A stretch of DNA of 7,756 nt from a bacterium (GTDB lineage: Bacteria; Spirochaetota; UBA4802; UBA5550): the NCBI GenBank assembly GCA_024224995.1, contig JAAENB010000632.1:1-7756 (forward strand), read 5' to 3'. The notes beneath the pieces were generated by a model. That model ran no database searches, was not told the origin of the DNA, and saw nothing but the letters and a program-made list of their open reading frames with translations. Within the stretch, counting starts at the first letter, position 1, and each line of letters begins with the position of its first letter. Below are positions 1 to 6,217 of this stretch, one piece after another. A program made the translations under genes and the position numbers.

Positions 1-81
1 GTTCTGCGGAGGCATCACTCCGGGCATGGTTTACATTCCGGGTTGATATACCTTATATTAAGACGCCACCACGGGGTCAGC
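1..81 (+). repeat. Direct repeat copy A of an 81-base element (left edge may be cut by the window)
   Basis: This copy aligns without gaps to 272-352: 73 of 81 positions match. Seven of the eight differences are transitions, and all but one fall in the first 30 bases; from position 29 onward only one base differs. It contains the shared block TTTACATTCCGGGTTGATAT and ends in the same ACGGGGTCAGC. Because it starts at base 1, it may extend further left, possibly with its own inverted partner outside the window. Confidence 0.85.
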
Positions 82-173
82 ACTCTCAAGAAACTTAATT
101 TGGCTTGTGAGCGGGCCTGGAAGTAGTATTTTGTTTCTGACGTATTTTTTTCCCGCTACACTGGGTCGGTCGT

Positions 174-240
174 GTCTTAATATACCGAAAAACGTAATTC
201 GGAATGTAAACTATGCCAGGAGCGATGCCTCTGCGGAATG
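174..240 (-). repeat. Inverted partial copy C of the same element
   Basis: Read on the minus strand, 200-240 matches 271-311 at 38 of 41 positions. After a diverged gap, 174-184 is the exact reverse complement of 325-335 (TATATTAAGAC). The terminal GC-rich part of the 81-base unit is not clearly kept here. It is the left arm of the hairpin described for 174-335. Confidence 0.85.
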
Positions 241-335
241 TGAGGCTGTTTGAGCGAAGCGAGTTCCGAACGTTCCGCAGAGGTATTGCTCCTGGCATAG
301 TTTACATTCCGGGTTGATATACCCTATATTAAGAC
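174..335. repeat. Long inverted repeat / hairpin element
   Basis: A 41-bp stem pairs 200-240 with 271-311 around a 30-base loop (241-270). Beyond a 15 by 13 base internal loop, a second 11-bp perfect stem pairs 174-184 with 325-335. In RNA copied in the plus direction, all three departures from Watson-Crick pairing in the main stem become G-U pairs, so the helix is unbroken. In minus-direction RNA they are A-C mismatches. The loop contains TTTGAGCGAAGCGAGTTCC, a sequence type that recurs in dispersed bacterial repeats. It has no T-tract typical of an intrinsic terminator, though readthrough RNA from the gene at 360-1286 would still fold here. It could be a MITE-like element, a REP/BIME-like unit or a structured RNA. 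Confidence 0.8.
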
Positions 336-352
336 GCCACCACGGGGTCAGC
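272..352 (+). repeat. Direct repeat copy B of the 81-base element
   Basis: This is the second copy, 73/81 identical to 1-81 and the same length. Its first 40 bases also form the right arm of a long hairpin with 200-240. It ends 7 bases before the minus-strand stop codon of the ATP-binding gene (complement of 360-362), so it lies immediately 3' of that gene. Confidence 0.88.
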
Positions 353-359
353 TGCTCCC

Positions 360-1286
360 CTACGGGATTTTTTTTACCAGTACAACCCGGTTTCCCTTTT
401 CATTATAGTTAATTTCATCAAAAACATCTTTCGCCAGTAAAATCCCCCGGCCATGAGGAATTTTTTTATCAGCATTGGATATTTCCTTTTGCAATACCTT
501 TTCATGATCAAAGCCGTCACCTTCATCTTTTATTATATAGGTAACCTCGTTTTCAGTTATCATGAATTCTATTTCTACCAATTTTTCTTTACATTCCGGA
601 TCATATTGCCTTTCGGCAATAAGATCAAAATAATTATCATTGAGAAGAGCTTCTGTCTTTTTTTCATAACTTATATGCAGGTTCCCGTGTTCAATGGCAT
701 TGATTATTACTTCCCGCAGGGCGAGACGCACAAGGTTTACCTCTTTTGGGACGAGATATTTTTTCAGGTTTCTTGTTAACCGGTACGTCAGTCCTTCAAC
801 GGTATACAATTTATTCCCAACCTGTATCTTTTGATTCTCGGAAATAAAACATTCCAGAAAGGTATCTTCCGTAACACCGGAAGCCTGTCCCAATATTTCG
901 TTTTTTCCTTTGATGGTGATATATTCCAAACGGACTTTCATTTCTTTGGATTCGGAACTAATTGGAAGTTTAAACTCAGTTTGAAAGGTAACCGGTTTTT
1001 TGTCTTTTAGAAAAACATCAAGCTGCAGCAGGAGGTATTGTTTGCCAATTGCCCGGTTGTCATGTCCCTCAAACACCAAATCAATAAACTTTTTCGCGAT
1101 TACCGATTCCGGAGGAATGAGAAGATGGGATTTAATTGCGCTATTAACCGTAAGGAAGCGCAGTTCATTATCCAGGGAAAAAATTATATCATTGGTTCCT
1201 TCAACAACCACAAGTTCAAATGAATAGAGCTCTCTTCCGGGAAACAGTACGTATATTATTCCTAAAAAAAATATTATTTTTTTCAT
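360..1286 (-). CDS. PAS-like plus HATPase protein (anti-sigma/serine-kinase-type ATP-binding regulator)
   Basis: The protein has 308 residues. Residues about 28-140 (TNDIIFSLDNELRFLTVNSA onward) look like a PAS sensor. Residues about 180-308 are a GHKL ATPase of the RsbW/SpoIIAB type: N box REVIINAIEHGN (191-202), G1 box DEGDGFD (254-260), G2 region HGRGI (278-282). Between N and G1 sits an insert of about 35 residues (ISYEKKTEALL onward), which I associate with a spirochaete subfamily. No histidine phosphoacceptor domain is seen, so it probably phosphorylates or binds a protein partner (anti-anti-sigma type) rather than acting as a classical sensor kinase. The ATG at 1286 follows a strong promoter but lacks a clear Shine-Dalgarno. 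It adds a hydrophobic N-terminus (KKIIFFLGIIYVLF) that is unexpected on a cytoplasmic ATPase: a membrane anchor, or a sign that translation starts elsewhere. The stop TAG is at 362-360. A role in controlling the neighbouring genes is conjecture. Confidence 0.85.
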   Translation of the reverse strand: MKKIIFFLGIIYVLFPGRELYSFELVVVEGTNDIIFSLDNELRFLTVNSAIKSHLLIPPESVIAKKFIDLVFEGHDNRAIGKQYLLLQLDVFLKDKKPVTFQTEFKLPISSESKEMKVRLEYITIKGKNEILGQASGVTEDTFLECFISENQKIQVGNKLYTVEGLTYRLTRNLKKYLVPKEVNLVRLALREVIINAIEHGNLHISYEKKTEALLNDNYFDLIAERQYDPECKEKLVEIEFMITENEVTYIIKDEGDGFDHEKVLQKEISNADKKIPHGRGILLAKDVFDEINYNEKGNRVVLVKKIP

Positions 1287-1307
1287 TTAGCACCATGAAT
1301 ATCCATT

Positions 1308-1335
1308 AGTATATTAATATAAGACCAAATGTCAA
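1308..1335 (-). promoter_or_regulatory. Near-consensus sigma-70-type promoter for the PAS-HATPase gene
   Basis: On the minus strand, TTGACA (complement of 1330-1335) is followed after 16 bases by TATACT (complement of 1308-1313). The -35 box is perfect and the -10 box matches five of six. Transcription would start near 1301, leaving a leader of only about 15 bases before the ATG at 1286. The box starts about 10 bases past the stop codon of the upstream gene, so the regulator is probably its own transcription unit. Confidence 0.7.
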
Positions 1336-1344
1336 GCCGGATTT

Positions 1345-2187
1345 TTACTTCGGTTGAGGAGTGGGGTTGCTGAGCGGAGCCGAAGCGCCTTTATAATAAA
1401 ACTTTCTCTCGCCCCGGGCAGGGATACGGTCGTTTTTACCCCGGTATGGTTTTATGCTGTTTTTGCCCAGGCCTAAGTTATCGTAGAGCTTATTATTCCG
1501 GTGAGCTTTGCCTTGCTGGCTGTAGTAATGGTCAAAGCTATTAATAAATTCATAGGTATAACAGTTGCTTGCCATTGCGCCTATCACTTGCGGATTAAAG
1601 ATCCTGAATTTCCCTTTATGAAATTCTTTTTTATCTTCCCACTCCTCATAAATATTATCGGGACCAAACTGGTTCCGGTACACCTCCCTGACCTCGGCTC
1701 CGCTCGGCAACCGGGGCTCTGCGGAGTTGAGGCGGCCGGTGCAGGGATCCAGTTCTATTTTGGTATAAAATATTTCCCGGATCGAATCCGATCCCTCTAT
1801 GGGTCTGGTTTTGTTCACCTGGATATAATAGATCTTATTATTTGTGTCCCGTATAAGAAAACGAATATCACACTTTTTTGTTTCTCCACGACCCCCGAGA
1901 TCACAACGTTCATTGGGTACATGCTCAAAAAAACCAACCTTTCGCGCGAAATATTGAACTCCCTTTTTTTTGGTCTTTACCAGGTATTCATGATGCAGCA
2001 CCCCTTCTCCATTGGCAAAACAAAAACTGAATTCCTGCGTCCTGTTGGAACCCGGCTGGCAAACACATTTTTCAGTGTTTTTTTTCGCGGGCTTTTTTTC
2101 TTCCTTTCGGTTCATAAACTCTTCCATGGTCATGCTCATAAGAACAGGAAGTATGATGATGATAAAAATAATAATCCGGGTTCCCAT
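1345..2187 (-). CDS. Hypothetical membrane-anchored or exported protein; candidate immunity/accessory protein
   Basis: I do not recognise a family for these 280 residues. The N-terminus (MGTRIIIFIIIILPVLMSM, residues 1-19) is a signal peptide or single membrane helix, with no lipobox. A lysine/glutamate-rich linker follows (about 22-40), then a soluble body with seven cysteines (41, 43, 56, 95, 106, 149, 209), which would fit a disulfide-bonded extracytoplasmic domain. The last 15 residues are low-complexity (SAPLSNPTPQPK). Its place straight after a large putative effector gene, with an N-terminal membrane segment, fits an immunity protein guarding the envelope. A second secreted factor is equally possible. 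No good ribosome binding site precedes the ATG at 2187: an AGGA lies 14 bases upstream, too far. The gene carries a 21-base inverted repeat related to short palindromic elements (1365-1385 and 1692-1712), so parts of the sequence may be repeat-derived. Confidence 0.7.
   Translation of the reverse strand: MGTRIIIFIIIILPVLMSMTMEEFMNRKEEKKPAKKNTEKCVCQPGSNRTQEFSFCFANGEGVLHHEYLVKTKKKGVQYFARKVGFFEHVPNERCDLGGRGETKKCDIRFLIRDTNNKIYYIQVNKTRPIEGSDSIREIFYTKIELDPCTGRLNSAEPRLPSGAEVREVYRNQFGPDNIYEEWEDKKEFHKGKFRIFNPQVIGAMASNCYTYEFINSFDHYYSQQGKAHRNNKLYDNLGLGKNSIKPYRGKNDRIPARGERKFYYKGASAPLSNPTPQPK
1365..1385 (+). repeat. 21-base repeat, copy 1 (inside the 280-residue gene, near its 3' end)
   Basis: GGTTGCTGAGCGGAGCCGAAG on the plus strand is matched at 19 of 21 positions by the reverse complement of 1692-1712. 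It encodes part of the low-complexity C-terminus (ASAPLSN) on the minus strand. Its GAGCGGAGC core resembles GAGCGAAGC in the hairpin loop at 252-260, which suggests a dispersed repeat, though this is too short to be certain. Confidence 0.55.
1692..1712 (-). repeat. 21-base repeat, copy 2 (inverted relative to copy 1)
   Basis: Read on the minus strand this is GGTTGCCGAGCGGAGCCGAGG, 19/21 identical to 1365-1385. It is in the coding direction of the gene and encodes RLPSGAE (residues 159-165). The surrounding stretch (about 1690-1740) is noticeably more GC-rich than the rest of the gene, which fits an in-frame insertion of a short repeat. Confidence 0.5.
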
Positions 2188-2222
2188 TGTAGTACAGTGA
2201 ATCCTGTTTTGTTTTCTGTCAA
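2188..2222 (-). promoter_or_regulatory. Weak candidate promoter upstream of the 280-residue protein
   Basis: A perfect -35 hexamer TTGACA (complement of 2217-2222) lies 29 bases before the ATG at 2187. Its context, CCCGCTTGACA, matches 10 of 11 bases of the CCGGCTTGACA in front of the regulator gene. No good -10 lies at the usual 16-18 base spacing. The best candidate, TGTACT (complement of 2191-2196), is 20 bases away and would leave almost no leader. The 125-base gap at 2188-2312 is still far wider than the 17-base gap upstream in this cluster. Confidence 0.25.
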
Positions 2223-2312
2223 GCGGGAAAAATGCAGGAACAAAATATTGTTTATTGCCGATTTTGAGAACGGGCTGATCCGGGAGATGCAGTAAGGCCG
2301 GTAAATGTCCTC

Positions 2313-5300
2313 CTATACAATTTTAGGCAATAATTCAGGATGCTCGTTAAAAAATTCGAGAGCCTCTTTGGAACCATCAAGATTAAGAAAAAGCTGTCTT
2401 ATCGCTTTAAGTTCTTCATATTCACTATCCCCATGTTTATACTCTCCATTTGTATCTTTTTCAAGAATCCTGGTCCATTTTTTGTATTCCTTTGAAACAA
2501 TTTCCTTAACTTTGGTGTCATCTTCACGAACAAAATACCCGTCATTTAATAATTGTTGAACCCCTGCTTCATCCCATCCAAGTTCAACGAGTTTATAGAC
2601 ACAAAATTCAGGATCAATGGGATAAAATCTAAGACTCATGTCTTTCATTTTTTTCAGTATTTTTTTTGTGGGACCTTCCTTGACCCTGGTTAATGGTTTC
2701 ATATGAAAACAACGGACTATTTCCATGATCAACGGGCCGTAGTTGTCCATTTTCTCTTCTTCATTTACCTGTGTTAACACACTCATATTCTTTTCTTCAA
2801 CCGCATAAAACTTATATTCATCACAAAATAAAGGATCATCAATTAATGAGTCGAAGAGCGCGTTAAAATATTTATAGGTTCCTTCGTCAGATTCATCAAG
2901 ATACTTCTCCAGTATTATGGCTACAATAGTCCAAATATAGTTAGCCCTGACAATGGATGGCAGCGGTTTAAAAATTGCTCCGTTAGGAATTGATAGTTTA
3001 GTTAGTTCCATCCAATACGCTGTATTGAGAATTCCCTGTGCCAGTATTGCAGTATACAGTAAAGATCTCCCGGACCGGTGATGAGCAGAGCTTTCCCTCA
3101 ATTTGTTTTGTGAAATCCACAGTGAACTTGCATTTGAACATATTTGAAATGTCTTCCCTAAACCATTAATCATACACTCTTTTCTGGTCAGATTTCTAAC
3201 CCCCTTTCCGTCCGGCAGTTTTACATGAGTTTCATAGTTGGCATGCCTGGGTTTTGTAGTAGTAATTTTTTTTAAATGAACCTGTTTATCCAAAAATTTC
3301 AATGATTCGATTTTTTTATAATTATTTAAAATTTTACCAAAATTAAATCCTGTTAGCGCGAGCGCTCCATTAGAGAATGCGCCCATACATTCAGCCCAAT
3401 CATCCATATCTCTTGACGGTTTTGCCAAAAAAGTGAACAGCACAAGAACTGAGGCACAGAGCTGTATACCGCTCATAAGGTATCCCCCGTATACGGGAAT
3501 ATTTTTTTTATCAAATTTGTTCATTGTAGTAGTAATTGATTGTGCCGATGACTGTATATATCCTTTGCTAAAAATTCTTAATTTTTCCATATTAACTTTA
3601 TACGGCATTTTATCTGCAAAATATTTAACAAAAGAACCAACTAATTCTCTAAATTCTTTTGTTTTACCATATACTTTACTGATCATAAGAAGATGCTTTT
3701 TTAAATATTCTTTTAATTTGCCGGAAATCAGGCTTGCGTTTTCACTAATCATTTCAGAAAAATCCGTAAACCATTCTACCAGGACAGAATAATAACTGGC
3801 AGCGCCTTCCTGATTATTAATCCAATGAGTTTTATCCTTGGTATAATTCCAAATCACTAATAATGCCCCGGGCTTTTCTTCTTTTACATTAGCCATGGAA
3901 CCGCTATATTTTTCTTCCTGAATATTCGTAAAAATTTCATTGAGCCGCTTTCGTTCAGCTTCCATTGCCGTAACGGTTGATTGTTTTTTCGGAGAATGGG
4001 TACCGGAACTTGTTGCAATATAAATAAAATCATGCAATAAATCATCAGCAACAGGCGGCAATTTCTCATCACTATCGTATTCCTTAACAAGGGCCTGTCC
4101 AAACGGTTCCACATGTTTTTTTCTGAATTCATTCACAAATTTCTTGTCGGGAATAGAGAGTAATGCGACATATGCTTCCTTTATCGCGTCAAAAATCGTA
4201 CCAATGGGATGCTTAAATGAAAAGTAATCGGTTTCAATTTCATAAAAATCTTTCAGCTGGGATTCCGGATCACTATTTTCTTTCACCGCAAGTTCCTTCT
4301 TCAGGTAGTCATCCAGAAGGTTTGCGAAATCAGGGTCTTCAATAATTTTCAGCAGTTTTTCCCCCCGTTCAGTGAGAGGCATAAAATCAATTGTCTCCCG
4401 CGGCATATGATCATAAACAAATTTCTCATGATCAAGCATGTTTTCCTCATTAAAGATATTCAGTGATTTTTTTTTCTCTATACCGTCAATATCACCTTGA
4501 ATATTAGTAAGCAAACAGCTATCTAACTTTTCTTGCACATAGCCCATTATTGTAGGAAATTTTCTTCTCCCAGTTACATCTTCGCCGCTTTCACGTTCAT
4601 TAAAACCAATTTTTTCCACATTGATATTTACGGTGTCAGCACTTTTGTTTTTATTTTTTTCTTTCAGATCCGCATTTCCCATTTTTTCCATTGCATCTTC
4701 AATACCTTTTTTTAGTTTTTCAATTTCTTCTCTAAAATTTTGGTATTCTTTCTTTATTTTCCTTCTCACTCCTTCTTTGTCATATAATTTTAAATCTTTT
4801 ACCCCCGGTTTAAGATTGAGTACTTTTTCCTCTTTTAGTAAATATTCGTCGACAGAATCAGTTGGAAAATGTTCCATCAGGGTCGTCAGTAAACTCAGCT
4901 GGTCTAATTTTCCATATACGACAGAATAGGGAACTTTTGCCATACCAAATTGCTCCAGCCCCTCCTGCAAGAAATTTGTGTATTTTTTTATTAATGAAAT
5001 ATACTCTGGCAGGTTAGGTGTTAATTTGATTTTTACCGCTTTATGGTAATAGGTATCCTGTAATACTTCCGGTTGGGAAATGACAACAGGCGTTGCCAGC
5101 CCATCCTTAACAAGTTTCTTTACATCCCAATCGATTTTTGTTCTATATTGTGCCGGATTTTCAATGCCCATTGGATCATACTGTTCCATACCGCCGTTTA
5201 TATCATAAACACCGTCACGTCCCCGGATTGTATCAAGGGGAGCCAGCCTAAAAATATACTCCCTACCCGGTTTCAAAAGAACCCTGGCATCCATGGATTG

Positions 5301-6200
5301 GCTTTCAAGCATACTTACGTTTTTATATGTTCCTTCTTTCTTAGCGCGATAGTGATAATAAATATTTTGATCGGTACTTAAATAGAATTTAATATTCTTT
5401 ATTTCTTCGGGTGAGTAAAAAGCAAAATCTCTGTCCATGCGCAATTTTTCACCCATGTTTTTCAAACGTTCACTGGTCAAATATAGTGGTTTACGATTGT
5501 AGGTCCCTCTTGATTTTTCCACAGATTCCGGTTCCATGAATTTCGCATTCCCCGCTCTTTTGGATTGCCGGTACCAATACTCTACCCGCTTTGGATACAG
5601 GATACCTTTCAGGCTTTTACTGTCGGCAAAATCTTCCCGTAAGGGCTTTAAAAAGATATCCTCATTGTTAAGATCTTTTATGATAAGCTTTTTTCCTTTT
5701 TTTAAATACGTGTCAATTTCCCAGGGCTGGCCCCAGTCATCGGTCATGAACACGCCATGATTTATATACTCATCGCCCTTTTTTTCCCAGCAATAGATGA
5801 AACGCCTTCTCATTATTTCATCATCAAATAATCCTTTTTTCTTTTCTGTACTTTTATCATCTTTATTTGCATCCTCTTTTTCTTCACTGCCGTAATAAAA
5901 CCGAACCGCTTTATTCGATTTAAAACATCCCGTAGGAACGAGTAAACCACAATCATGTTCAGTTTCATATGAGGCCTTTTTAAATACAATTCTTAATATA
6001 TCCCTTACCGTAATCTCGTCCCCGGGATAGAGATGGGACTTACCCCGTTTTGGTGGATTTCCTTTGTAGGTATAGCAATTCTCAAAAAGATAATTCACTA
6101 ATTCACGTTTATGAGCTCCGTATATCCGTTCGGATATCTCGCTTAATGTATCTCCCGCTTTTACAACATATGTCCATTGTTTATTTTCTGCAGCTGCCAT
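2313..6200 (-). CDS. Giant LysM-domain putative effector of a contractile injection system, with hydrophobic C-terminal region
   Basis: The protein has 1295 residues from the ATG at 6200. That start is chosen because GGAGAG lies 8 bases upstream; a GTG at 6209 would abut this site. Residues about 9-65 are a LysM domain (YVVKAGDTLSEISERIYG, then LYPGDEITV), which binds glycan in peptidoglycan. Residues about 66-470 form a mixed soluble region with CGLLVPTGC and an aromatic-rich stretch (RRRFIYCWEKKGDEY). Residues about 471-515 are a charged coiled coil. The C-terminal third has hydrophobic segments at about 903-927 (GIQLCASVLVLFTFLA), 938-952, 1042-1064 and 1083-1102 (ANYIWTIVAIILE), then a helical tail. 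Segments separated by short polar loops recall VasX/BTH_I2691-type pore-forming T6SS effectors; this is judged from architecture only. I see no nuclease, lipase or protease motif. The gene sits 17 bases after the spike/PAAR gene, so cargo of that spike is the natural reading. It is visibly more AT-rich than its upstream neighbour. Alternatively it is a structural LysM protein of the particle, but the length argues against that. Confidence 0.75.
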   Translation of the reverse strand: MAAAENKQWTYVVKAGDTLSEISERIYGAHKRELVNYLFENCYTYKGNPPKRGKSHLYPGDEITVRDILRIVFKKASYETEHDCGLLVPTGCFKSNKAVRFYYGSEEKEDANKDDKSTEKKKGLFDDEIMRRRFIYCWEKKGDEYINHGVFMTDDWGQPWEIDTYLKKGKKLIIKDLNNEDIFLKPLREDFADSKSLKGILYPKRVEYWYRQSKRAGNAKFMEPESVEKSRGTYNRKPLYLTSERLKNMGEKLRMDRDFAFYSPEEIKNIKFYLSTDQNIYYHYRAKKEGTYKNVSMLESQSMDARVLLKPGREYIFRLAPLDTIRGRDGVYDINGGMEQYDPMGIENPAQYRTKIDWDVKKLVKDGLATPVVISQPEVLQDTYYHKAVKIKLTPNLPEYISLIKKYTNFLQEGLEQFGMAKVPYSVVYGKLDQLSLLTTLMEHFPTDSVDEYLLKEEKVLNLKPGVKDLKLYDKEGVRRKIKKEYQNFREEIEKLKKGIEDAMEKMGNADLKEKNKNKSADTVNINVEKIGFNERESGEDVTGRRKFPTIMGYVQEKLDSCLLTNIQGDIDGIEKKKSLNIFNEENMLDHEKFVYDHMPRETIDFMPLTERGEKLLKIIEDPDFANLLDDYLKKELAVKENSDPESQLKDFYEIETDYFSFKHPIGTIFDAIKEAYVALLSIPDKKFVNEFRKKHVEPFGQALVKEYDSDEKLPPVADDLLHDFIYIATSSGTHSPKKQSTVTAMEAERKRLNEIFTNIQEEKYSGSMANVKEEKPGALLVIWNYTKDKTHWINNQEGAASYYSVLVEWFTDFSEMISENASLISGKLKEYLKKHLLMISKVYGKTKEFRELVGSFVKYFADKMPYKVNMEKLRIFSKGYIQSSAQSITTTMNKFDKKNIPVYGGYLMSGIQLCASVLVLFTFLAKPSRDMDDWAECMGAFSNGALALTGFNFGKILNNYKKIESLKFLDKQVHLKKITTTKPRHANYETHVKLPDGKGVRNLTRKECMINGLGKTFQICSNASSLWISQNKLRESSAHHRSGRSLLYTAILAQGILNTAYWMELTKLSIPNGAIFKPLPSIVRANYIWTIVAIILEKYLDESDEGTYKYFNALFDSLIDDPLFCDEYKFYAVEEKNMSVLTQVNEEEKMDNYGPLIMEIVRCFHMKPLTRVKEGPTKKILKKMKDMSLRFYPIDPEFCVYKLVELGWDEAGVQQLLNDGYFVREDDTKVKEIVSKEYKKWTRILEKDTNGEYKHGDSEYEELKAIRQLFLNLDGSKEALEFFNEHPELLPKIV

Positions 6201-6208
6201 ATCGTTCA

Positions 6209-6214
6209 CTCTCC
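6209..6214 (-). promoter_or_regulatory. Ribosome binding site fixing the start of the LysM protein
   Basis: GGAGAG on the minus strand stands 8 bases before the ATG at 6200 and falls in the 17-base gap after the TAA of the spike/PAAR gene (6218-6220). This supports translation from the ATG rather than the GTG at 6209. The two genes are probably on one message and translationally coupled. Confidence 0.75.
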
Positions 6215-6217
6215 AAA

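Larger units (their letters stand above)
1..359. other. Gene-free, repeat-built region
   Basis: No convincing protein gene lies here. The stretch consists of two direct copies of an 81-base element and one inverted partial copy, entered separately, plus a spacer at about 82-173 in which I see no gene, RNA or promoter. Open frames exist on both strands (a 67-codon minus frame from 298 and a 34-codon plus frame from 213), but they are products of the inverted repeat and have no ribosome binding site I can see. The composition is clearly more GC-rich than the genes to the right. The region is most likely a patch of dispersed chromosomal repeats. Confidence 0.7.

Noticed and set aside
95..298. 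67-codon minus-strand open frame in the repeat region
   Set aside because: Its first half is the inverted repeat read in frame and its tail is low-complexity spacer. No ribosome binding site was seen, so I treat it as repeat sequence.
1..352. CRISPR array
   Set aside because: There are only two direct copies of 81 bases plus an inverted one, with a single long spacing and no regular spacers.
2239..2252. AACAA-N4-TTGTT palindrome in the 2188-2312 gap as an operator or terminator
   Set aside because: The arms are only five A/T-rich base pairs with no following T-run on the minus strand. Such a palindrome is expected by chance in AT-rich DNA.
1501..2295. 264-codon open frame on the plus strand
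   Set aside because: It lies opposite the 280-residue minus gene, has no start site signal, and its sequence is rich in Phe/Cys as expected for an antisense shadow. The minus frame has a coherent signal peptide and soluble body.
3433..3792. 119-codon plus-strand frame
   Set aside because: It is antisense to the hydrophobic part of the LysM gene and is explained as a shadow.
3884..4132. 82-codon minus-strand frame inside the LysM gene
   Set aside because: It is in another frame of the same strand, wholly within a long continuous gene, and has no start signal.
6201..6209. GTG at 6209 as start of the LysM protein
   Set aside because: The GGAGAG ribosome binding site directly abuts it, while the ATG at 6200 stands at an ideal 8-base distance.
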